DNA of 19,720 nucleotides from an uncultured Coprococcus sp. (GTDB lineage Bacteria > Bacillota > Clostridia > Lachnospirales > Lachnospiraceae), in contig USSH01000011.1 of NCBI GenBank assembly GCA_900557435.1, positions 1-19,720 of the forward strand, in the 5' to 3' direction. Positions 13,396-19,720 of this stretch are shown in pieces. The translations under genes were made by a program, and so were the position numbers. Each line of letters opens with the position of its first letter. Within the stretch, counting starts at the first letter, position 1. The notes beneath the pieces are model-generated. The model worked only from the letters and a program-made list of their open reading frames with translations. It was not told the DNA's origin and made no database searches.

Positions 13396-16300
13396 TTATA
13401 TTGACTGTGTAAAATGACACTTTGGATAGCCCGAGCAGCCTATGAATTTGCCGAATTTCCCGGATCTCTCGACCAGCTTTTTCCCACATTCCGGGCATAT
13501 CATAGACGTCTTTGCAGATGCAGATTTATTCTCTTCGGTCTTACCGCCGAGCAGCTCAGAGACCTCTTTATCTGTTAGCAGCGCGGCAGTACACTCTCTC
13601 GCAACCCTCACCGGCCTGCAAGTCCATACCGACTTATCTCCTATCATGTAGAATCTGAATTTTGCCCTTGTTGCTGCGACATTGACGATATTATTGTTCA
13701 CCCAGTTGACGGCTCCCATAGATTTGCTGTCGCATCCAAGCAGGAATATAACCTCATCCGTTCCATGTCCCTGGAAAGTGTGCACAGTTCCAATGTTATT
13801 TGCATTAAGCCATTTTCTGACTCTTGGTTCTTTTCCGTATAACTCCGATTTCTTTATCATCTCCAGCATTCCCTCTTTCACCGATGTAAATGGTGTGATG
13901 ATAAACAACCTAGGGATATCACAGGAATCCCGTTCAAACTTTCTCTCCAAGAGTTTCAAAACAAGCTCGCCCTGGGCCTTGACAAAGTGATCCTTCTTGC
14001 CCGAATTCTCAGCACCTGCTACATCTATCCAACAGCTCTTGTCCAAAATAAATGTCTTTGCCCTATCAGCCTTAGGTGATGCCGTCTGCTGCTTCATAGT
14101 TCCATCATATGAAAGCACATTTGAAATTGTGTACATCGGGTCAATGCAGCGCCTATGGACTACCAGCGGGCAGCCTACCCACTCTTTCTCCTCATCTTTT
14201 CCAAGATAAGTTCCATATGGATTTATGTAGTCAGCAAAAGCCTGAACAGAGATTTTCTTATCCTTGTAACCTGCCAATATCTCTGAGGTAAGCAACTGTT
14301 TTATCATGTCAGTCTCTGCGGTAACCACAGGCTCGATCTGCTTTGGATCTCCGACTATGATCGCCTTTCTACACCTAAACATCGCACCAACTGCCATCTG
14401 TGGCTGTGCCTGTCCTGCCTCATCGACGATAAGAGTTCCTAGCACACCGCTTTTCTTCACATCCCCCAGAAATGTCTGTGCAGAAGCAAATGTTGTGGAT
14501 ATCACAGGGGTGAGCAGGAATATACTCTGAAGCATGTAAGGCATGGCTTCTTCCCTGTCTGCAGCCACCATTCTCTCTCCACAATCATCGAACACATTCC
14601 ACGCTATCATCAGGTTGATGATGTTGTGCCTCATGCATTTTGATGAAATGACAAATTCCTTATGCAGCTTACATGCATACAGGAATAATTTTTCTCGCTC
14701 TCTATTGTACTGGGCGGTAAACCATGGATTGGTTATCTGTGCTTTTGTTGACAGCCGATCATCCTCGGATACATAATTCTCCATAAATGTGTCATCTATT
14801 GGAGTCATTTTCTTCTGGCCATGTGAATACTCCGCAATCTTGTTCTGGTATGCCTGAAGATTCTGCAGTCCAGATAATCTGACATTCAAAGAAGCGATCT
14901 CTGCTCTGAGCTTTGAAACTATCGCTTTCTTCTCCTGAATCAGCAAATTTCTTGTTGATGTATCTTTACGCCAAGCGAACAATCCCTTCGGTCTGCTTTC
15001 CTCAAGCTCGATCAGCTCTTTTTGTTCAGCATATAACTGCCGCTCAAGCATCTGCCGCTTTCTTTCCACCTCACTTATTTCATATGACAAATTCTCTGGT
15101 GCATTTTCCTGCAGCTCCATAGGAACCGAACTTGCCAGAGCGCAAATCTGTTCCAACTCATTTCGCAGGCTTTCCACCAGTTTATATTGAGATAAAAACT
15201 TTTTTCTTACCTCCAGATATTTTGCCTTATGCTGCTCTCTGACATCATTCGATCTATAGTCCTCCACAAATGGCTTCAGGACCGAATTGCAATACTTACG
15301 AATATTTGCTTTTCTGCCAAACGGAGCGGATATCAATCCCCAGCAGTCAGCTCCGCCTAAAAGTTTATCCACATAACGCGTAAAATAAATATCCTTCTCT
15401 TCGCGGCTCTTACCATATCTGGTTATAGTCTCCACATCACCTGACTTGTTGATATCAAACAAATCATGAACCTCATCCAGACCGCAGCGGATCTCATCTT
15501 CGTCATCCCCATACGGCTCCAGACTGTCAAGTATATCCTTCGCCTTCGTAAGATCTATCGTGATATTTTCCACCGCCGCATTATTACATGACGCGACCAG
15601 CATACTATAGCTGTTGATCTCATCAACATTTATCGAATAATAATAAGGCGCATACTGGTAATAGGCATTTGCATTTGCCTCAAGAGGGCCATGAGAAAAT
15701 GAATGCATTTCAAATATTGCATCCGGCTCTTCTGCATTCTCAGCGAGGAGTCTGGCACGCTCAACGATATTGCTTGCCACGATCTCCTTGAGCAATGTAG
15801 TCTTTCCCGTTCCAGGAGGTCCGTTTACAGAAAAAACTGGAGCATCCCCGTCCTGTCTGATTGCTATATTGACCGCAACCTGCTGCATCAACGCCGGCAT
15901 ATATTTGGCCGGCCATTTTCCCCTTGGCGAATTTGTGACATTGAGGACTTTATCAAAGAACCTCTTCATCTCACTTTTTCCCGCATCTGGCGAGATGATC
16001 GTTCTCGGTAAATCGTCTAGGCCTTTCGACTTTTCATATCCTGCCAGAATGTACTCGACCACTTTCTTCTCATATTCATTCCCATCGCCAAAGTTACCGT
16101 TCTGCACCAGCTCCGACAACTGGATAATGTCATTCAAAAAGAAGCTTTTACCCAGATCCGCATAGTCAAACGCATCCTCGTCCGCATCTCTGGCATGCTC
16201 GTCCACATACCTGTTATACTCAGCAGTTCCCATTGATTCCTGAGAATCATCTGAGAATCTGTGTTTCACATACTCGTTAAAAATCTTTTCGTATATAGTT

Positions 16301-16884
16301 GACAGGAACTCATCGACATTCTGGTCCTGCAGTTCCTCATCGATCTCTCCAACAAGTTCTTCATACTCGCTAGTATCGAGAGAAAAGTCATGACTATTAT
16401 GTGCTCTTGACTCATCCCACTTGACAACTGCCCACAGTATCGATGACAACTGGAAACTGTTCTTAAGATACACGCCTTTCGTATCTGTCTTGAATGAGCA
16501 CCATGCGATCGCGCTCTTTTTGGGATAAGCTATCTCAGGATTATCGGCTTTATTCTCTATAAACTTCTCAAGATAATCAACTACTGTATTCCGCTCTACC
16601 TTCCCCAGGCAAAAATGGATCTCATCACCAACCGAAGGAAACTTCGCATAGCCGTCCCTGTCATTTTCCAGGATCATTTCCAGATCAATATCAGGAAATG
16701 ACAAAACTGGCAAATCAAAGAAGACCTCGATCTTCTCTGCCTTAACCTCTTTGCCATTCTTAATATTCTTAATTAGCTTTTTGTTCTCTGTACTTTCCTG
16801 TGGAATGTCGGTCTGACCTAGGAATTCCATGATTTTCCAGTAGTTTAAGATTTCCAGGACTGATGCCTTTTGCTTGTTTTCCAT
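13396..16884 (-). CDS. UPF1-like superfamily 1 helicase with coiled-coil insertion and C-terminal zinc finger
   Basis: The 1162-residue protein has a Walker A GPPGTGKTT near residue 356, a Walker B/motif II DEAGQAQPQ near 818, motif III GDPKQIEPV, motif IV-like HRRCIDPMY, motif V GTVHTFQGHGTDEV, and motif VI VAATRAK near 1070. This set marks the UPF1-like branch of SF1. About 460 residues separate motifs I and II, and about 556-680 is rich in heptad-like Leu/Glu/Lys and likely a coiled coil. The N-terminal 340 residues match no domain I know and may recognise a partner or substrate. The last 35 residues are a topoisomerase-type C4 zinc finger (CPECGKK, GKFGKFIGCSGYPKC). It should unwind or remodel DNA or RNA using ATP. 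SD AAGGAG precedes the ATG. The DUF262 nuclease-like gene lies 58 bases upstream with no terminator between, so they are likely co-transcribed. Confidence 0.9.
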   Translation of the reverse strand: MENKQKASVLEILNYWKIMEFLGQTDIPQESTENKKLIKNIKNGKEVKAEKIEVFFDLPVLSFPDIDLEMILENDRDGYAKFPSVGDEIHFCLGKVERNTVVDYLEKFIENKADNPEIAYPKKSAIAWCSFKTDTKGVYLKNSFQLSSILWAVVKWDESRAHNSHDFSLDTSEYEELVGEIDEELQDQNVDEFLSTIYEKIFNEYVKHRFSDDSQESMGTAEYNRYVDEHARDADEDAFDYADLGKSFFLNDIIQLSELVQNGNFGDGNEYEKKVVEYILAGYEKSKGLDDLPRTIISPDAGKSEMKRFFDKVLNVTNSPRGKWPAKYMPALMQQVAVNIAIRQDGDAPVFSVNGPPGTGKTTLLKEIVASNIVERARLLAENAEEPDAIFEMHSFSHGPLEANANAYYQYAPYYYSINVDEINSYSMLVASCNNAAVENITIDLTKAKDILDSLEPYGDDEDEIRCGLDEVHDLFDINKSGDVETITRYGKSREEKDIYFTRYVDKLLGGADCWGLISAPFGRKANIRKYCNSVLKPFVEDYRSNDVREQHKAKYLEVRKKFLSQYKLVESLRNELEQICALASSVPMELQENAPENLSYEISEVERKRQMLERQLYAEQKELIELEESRPKGLFAWRKDTSTRNLLIQEKKAIVSKLRAEIASLNVRLSGLQNLQAYQNKIAEYSHGQKKMTPIDDTFMENYVSEDDRLSTKAQITNPWFTAQYNREREKLFLYACKLHKEFVISSKCMRHNIINLMIAWNVFDDCGERMVAADREEAMPYMLQSIFLLTPVISTTFASAQTFLGDVKKSGVLGTLIVDEAGQAQPQMAVGAMFRCRKAIIVGDPKQIEPVVTAETDMIKQLLTSEILAGYKDKKISVQAFADYINPYGTYLGKDEEKEWVGCPLVVHRRCIDPMYTISNVLSYDGTMKQQTASPKADRAKTFILDKSCWIDVAGAENSGKKDHFVKAQGELVLKLLERKFERDSCDIPRLFIITPFTSVKEGMLEMIKKSELYGKEPRVRKWLNANNIGTVHTFQGHGTDEVIFLLGCDSKSMGAVNWVNNNIVNVAATRAKFRFYMIGDKSVWTCRPVRVARECTAALLTDKEVSELLGGKTEENKSASAKTSMICPECGKKLVERSGKFGKFIGCSGYPKCHFTQSI

Positions 16885-16942
16885 TTGGCGTGCTCCTTGT
16901 GGTGTAACTAGTGCAATGACTTTTTATAATTCTATCCATATC

Positions 16943-18754
16943 TTATAAACTCTTATAGTACCGTTCAACAAGTTTCGCCATAAGAAAGCGTCTCTCCTCT
17001 AAGAATCTATCATAGTCATCTATCGTCATTTCAACAACATCATAAGGAATTGCATTTTCTTCAAGATTTTTCATCATTGTTCCTTTATCAGATATATTCC
17101 CAAATGCAATGTTGCCGTTCTCACACTGTTCTATAACTTTACCGAAATAAATATTTGGAGCATCGTCTCTTACCGCCTTATTAACTTGCGTATCAAGATA
17201 TGTATAATTTGCTACCTGATTATACCTTCCTTTTGCCTCAACTCCATTTCTTTTAAGATAAGCCTTAGGGAAAATATGGTGTACATCTCCCGAAATATTA
17301 ATTAGATCAGATATCATTGTCCCATGCATAAATAATGAATTACAATTCATGTTAACTTGGGCTGCAAGAAACGTATTGAAGGCAGGGCTATTTGTAGAAG
17401 TAGTCTCCAAATTTTGTGGCAATGTGATTGTCCAAAATGTATCAGATAGAACTGATGACTCCACTTCATTAAAGAAATTTATAAATCCTTTTTCATTCAT
17501 AAGTCTTATATCCCTGCTCATTACAGATTCTGGCGAACCCACATATCTTCCAGTCAAAGTGGACAATACAAACCACTTTTGTACATGATGCTTTATCTGA
17601 TCATGTGGAATCTCTGAATCATTTAACAGCTTTAAATAAAGCAGATATGCGAAATCAAGTGTCATCTGCGATCCCAACTGCTTACGTGATTTATATCCCG
17701 CCCCTTTAATAGCCAATACAAACTGATTAAAATTATGTTCATTAATAAATTGTTTTATTCCCACTCTGAGTCTGTTATAAGAATCTTCCACTATATCTTC
17801 TTTAAACTCACGTGTTTCAAAATCTCTTCCCGAAAGCAGACTTACAAGATCAGCAAGCTTTGCCCTGTCAAAACTATACATAAATGCAACACGAAGCATA
17901 TCATTATAATCAGGATCATAAATATCCTCATTATCTCCCGCCAGCCATTTTATCTTCGATGCGTATTCTGTGTTGTCAAACTCATCGTCTTTTACCATCT
18001 GAGAATAAAAGTCTGGCTTCACTGCTAGATGGCAAAAATAATCTACAACCTTTCTCAGAGTATTGCCTCCGTGAATTGTATCTGCTGCCATTTTTGACAT
18101 AACAAAATCCGATTGGCTTAACGCAGTTCCTTTAGAATTGATTCGTATAAATATCTCTGTTACTTCATCGATATCTAACATATGATCCAGCTCAATTACG
18201 CCTATCTGCCTGTTCGCTATTCCTTTGAGATTCATTATCGCATTATTGATCTCTTTAGGTTTCACGTCTGGATTATCCTTACAATACATAATAGCAAAGT
18301 CAAATGGATCAAATTCTGTCTTGAATACTTCCGCTATATCTGGAATCCATTTCTTATCTTTGAGATGTGATGCATCTTGAACTGCAAATCTTTTATCCGA
18401 ATCTTTTGCAAGCGGATTAAAGGCAATCTTTATCCTATCTCTATTGAAATCCTCATCCAACACCTCAAGTCCCGAAACAGCTGCCATAAGCGCTGTGATT
18501 CTCTGCTGTCCATCTATCAACACACGTTTGCCATTTGCAACGTTTCCATCCTTAGTATGTACATCAGGATTCTTCCAAGTGATTATATATCCTGTTGGAT
18601 AACCATTATATAGAGAGTCTATCAAATCTCTTACCTGTGCCCTCTTCCACACAAACGGTCTCTGTATTTCTGGTATTACAAAGTCTCCTGCTTCTATAAA
18701 ACCTAAAATTGCGCTGATGTTATATTGCATCAATGTAAATTTTTCACCCTGCAT
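16943..18754 (-). CDS. DUF262 + DUF1524 single-chain protein (GmrSD/SspE/BrxU type)
   Basis: ATG at 18752-18754 is fixed by GGGGAGG at 18761-18767, giving 603 residues; a longer start at 18775 lies upstream of that SD. The N-terminal DUF262 domain shows IPEIQRPFVW (about 27-36) and the nucleotide-binding DGQQR motif at 81-85. The C-terminal DUF1524 domain shows the His-Me/HNH-like motif DVHHIFPK at 490-497 and a downstream NQVANYTYL, as expected of the nuclease. In GmrSD, DUF262 couples NTP hydrolysis to DUF1524 cleavage of glucosylated hydroxymethylcytosine DNA; SspE uses the same pair against DNA lacking its own phosphorothioate mark, and BrxU against modified phage DNA. Key residues look intact. 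Base composition appears more AT-rich than the neighbours, hinting at transfer. The helicase gene follows. The target modification is unknown. Confidence 0.9.
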   Translation of the reverse strand: MQGEKFTLMQYNISAILGFIEAGDFVIPEIQRPFVWKRAQVRDLIDSLYNGYPTGYIITWKNPDVHTKDGNVANGKRVLIDGQQRITALMAAVSGLEVLDEDFNRDRIKIAFNPLAKDSDKRFAVQDASHLKDKKWIPDIAEVFKTEFDPFDFAIMYCKDNPDVKPKEINNAIMNLKGIANRQIGVIELDHMLDIDEVTEIFIRINSKGTALSQSDFVMSKMAADTIHGGNTLRKVVDYFCHLAVKPDFYSQMVKDDEFDNTEYASKIKWLAGDNEDIYDPDYNDMLRVAFMYSFDRAKLADLVSLLSGRDFETREFKEDIVEDSYNRLRVGIKQFINEHNFNQFVLAIKGAGYKSRKQLGSQMTLDFAYLLYLKLLNDSEIPHDQIKHHVQKWFVLSTLTGRYVGSPESVMSRDIRLMNEKGFINFFNEVESSVLSDTFWTITLPQNLETTSTNSPAFNTFLAAQVNMNCNSLFMHGTMISDLINISGDVHHIFPKAYLKRNGVEAKGRYNQVANYTYLDTQVNKAVRDDAPNIYFGKVIEQCENGNIAFGNISDKGTMMKNLEENAIPYDVVEMTIDDYDRFLEERRFLMAKLVERYYKSL

Positions 18755-18760
18755 TGTTTT

Positions 18761-18767
18761 CCTCCCC
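18761..18767 (-). promoter_or_regulatory. SD that fixes the ATG start of the DUF262 gene
   Basis: GGGGAGG on the minus strand, six bases before ATG at 18752-18754. Confidence 0.75.
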
Positions 18768-18846
18768 TGCATCATTTGCTCTACCCAATTTGATACTCAT
18801 CATCAAAATCCATATTTATATTGAATTTGTCTGTCCGAATCTATTT

Positions 18847-19248
18847 TTACATATGCTTCCCCTTTATCTTATCCACCAGTGTCACATCAGCCGGTAACCA
18901 ATCGACTGAATCAAGTTCCTCTATAGTAAGCCACTTTGCATCCTCATGCTCTTTTAACTCCAGATGGTCTGCTGCCAGCTCACACAAGAAACAATCCATC
19001 GACAAATGAAAAGCTGGATAATCATATTCGATAGTATCAAGCAATTCTCCAACATTTATCCTTGCGTCCAGTTCCTCGTTTATCTCTCTGATCAGTGCGG
19101 CCTGTGGAGTTTCTCCGGCTTCTATTTTTCCTCCTGGGAATTCCCATCCCCCTTTAAGTTCTCCGTAACCTCTCTGGGTTGCAAATATCTGCTTTTGGTT
19201 GTTTTTTTCTCTTACAATTACTGCAGCAACTACTCTTATTGTCTTCAT
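18847..19248 (-). CDS. NUDIX hydrolase, MutT-like
   Basis: ATG at 19246-19248 is fixed by GGAGG five bases upstream; an in-frame TTG at 19260 lies before the SD. The 133-residue protein has the NUDIX box at 40-62 (GKIEAGETPQAALIREINEE), matching Gx5Ex7REUxEE with Asp in place of the last Gly. N-terminal VVAAVIVREKN and GELKGGWEFPGG are typical of MutT-type (deoxy)nucleoside triphosphate pyrophosphohydrolases of about 130 residues. The likely role is hydrolysis of oxidised or unusual NTPs to the monophosphate. The upstream DUF3427 gene ends 12 bases before this start, so they are co-translated. Confidence 0.9.
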   Translation of the reverse strand: MKTIRVVAAVIVREKNNQKQIFATQRGYGELKGGWEFPGGKIEAGETPQAALIREINEELDARINVGELLDTIEYDYPAFHLSMDCFLCELAADHLELKEHEDAKWLTIEELDSVDWLPADVTLVDKIKGKHM

Positions 19249-19253
19249 AACAT

Positions 19254-19258
19254 CCTCC
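19254..19258 (-). promoter_or_regulatory. SD that fixes the ATG start of the NUDIX gene
   Basis: GGAGG on the minus strand, five bases before ATG at 19246-19248. Confidence 0.75.
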
Positions 19259-19260
19259 AA

Positions 19261-19720
19261 TTAAGAATTTACAATGTACTCGTAAATATCTTCACGCACT
19301 GGAACATCAAGTATCCATTCAATTTCCACTGCTGTTTTCTCTGTGTTCGTCATTTTGAATTCTTTAGTTTTTCCACTTGCTGTCATATGTCCAAGATAAT
19401 AAAACTCCTTAGAAATCTTATCATCTTTATTCTTTCTTACAAAAAGCTCTACATGAATTCCTTTTTCCTTTGCTTTAAGGAAATTCTGTACATCCTCTGA
19501 CTGCAAACTTCTGCCAGACTTCGAAATAGCTATCAATCGATCCCTGAAACCCGGAATAAAATGATCTTCATATTTCGTGGTGTCACTAATATCCTCTGCC
19601 TTATCATAATTGATGAACACAGGAAATGTCTTCGTCTTTCTGTCATATTTATATCCACCAATATTTAACGGAACTTCATTCTGCTCCCAATTGAGAAGAC
19701 GACATACATCCTCATAAGTG
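19261..19720 (-). CDS. DUF3427-domain protein, C-terminal part, cut by right window edge
   Basis: The frame is open from the right edge to a TAA at 19261-19263, so 152 residues are visible and no start should be assigned; the internal GTG near 19620 is only a Val codon in a longer frame. The fragment matches the end of DUF3427: YEDVCRLLNWEQNEVPLNIG, GYKYDRKTKTFPVFINYDK, YEDHF, LIAISKSGRSLQSEDV and HVELFVRKNKD, then EFYYLGHM. DUF3427 is typically the C-terminal domain of large proteins with an N-terminal phospholipase D-like nuclease and a superfamily 2 DEAD/DEAH helicase; those parts would lie beyond the edge. It is the first visible gene of the unit that includes NUDIX, DUF262 and the SF1 helicase. 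The domain assignment comes from recognised motifs and needs a profile search to confirm. Confidence 0.8.
   Translation of the reverse strand, partial: TYEDVCRLLNWEQNEVPLNIGGYKYDRKTKTFPVFINYDKAEDISDTTKYEDHFIPGFRDRLIAISKSGRSLQSEDVQNFLKAKEKGIHVELFVRKNKDDKISKEFYYLGHMTASGKTKEFKMTNTEKTAVEIEWILDVPVREDIYEYIVNS

Noticed and set aside
18781..18813. A 10-codon minus-strand reading frame (MDFDDEYQIG) between the NUDIX and DUF262 genes
   Set aside because: It has no SD, no leader-peptide features such as regulatory codons, and no hairpin nearby; it is probably chance.
1..19720. Search for CRISPR arrays, tRNA genes, transposases, integrases and direct-repeat attachment sites
   Set aside because: None seen by eye; the candidate defence unit therefore has no visible mobile-element boundary inside the window.

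Overview
The window reads as a stretch of chromosome from a gut-type member of the Firmicutes, most likely class Clostridia, family Lachnospiraceae. The basis is AT-leaning DNA, purine-rich Shine-Dalgarno sites of the GGAGG type, TTG and GTG starts, and recognisable family styles (PAS sensor kinases, ABC sugar transporters without a local ATPase, XRE regulators fused to a zinc ribbon). The species cannot be fixed from the sequence. Every convincing gene lies on the minus strand, so transcription runs from high to low coordinates. I see no tRNA, rRNA, CRISPR array, transposase or integrase, and no gene-free stretch longer than about 200 bases.

Left part (1-7500). A PAS-type sensor histidine kinase is cut by an in-frame amber codon at 608-610 and runs off the left edge. 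Next come a small uncharacterised protein translationally coupled to a flippase-like (LPG_synthase_TM) membrane protein, then an ECF sigma factor with its zinc-finger anti-sigma factor behind an ECF-like promoter. A double zinc-ribbon membrane protein overlaps a TPM-domain protein with a glycine-rich tail and ends at a strong terminator. An XRE regulator with a zinc ribbon sits upstream of that pair. Two related 15-bp palindromes flank the XRE gene and look like its operators.

Middle part (7520-13322). A GntR/HutC-type regulator heads a tightly packed operon: permease, lipoprotein substrate-binding protein, permease, a ComEC-like metallo-beta-lactamase-fold hydrolase, and an inositol-monophosphatase-family phosphatase. 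No ATPase is encoded here, so a shared MsmK-type ATPase elsewhere is implied. Two near-identical 16-bp arms containing TGTCTGACA flank the predicted operon promoter, and a third exact 11-bp copy lies inside the substrate-binding-protein gene.

Right part (13323-19720). A terminator marks the end of a second transcription unit. In transcription order it holds the C-terminal part of a DUF3427 protein (normally the tail of a superfamily 2 helicase, cut by the right edge), a MutT-like NUDIX hydrolase, a single-chain DUF262 + DUF1524 protein of the GmrSD/SspE/BrxU type, and a 1162-residue UPF1-like superfamily 1 helicase with a coiled-coil insertion and a topoisomerase-type zinc finger. This mix of helicases, a nucleotide-cleaning enzyme and a modified-DNA-type nuclease is the best candidate in the window for an undescribed defence or DNA-conflict system. 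That role is an inference from domain content and gene order.
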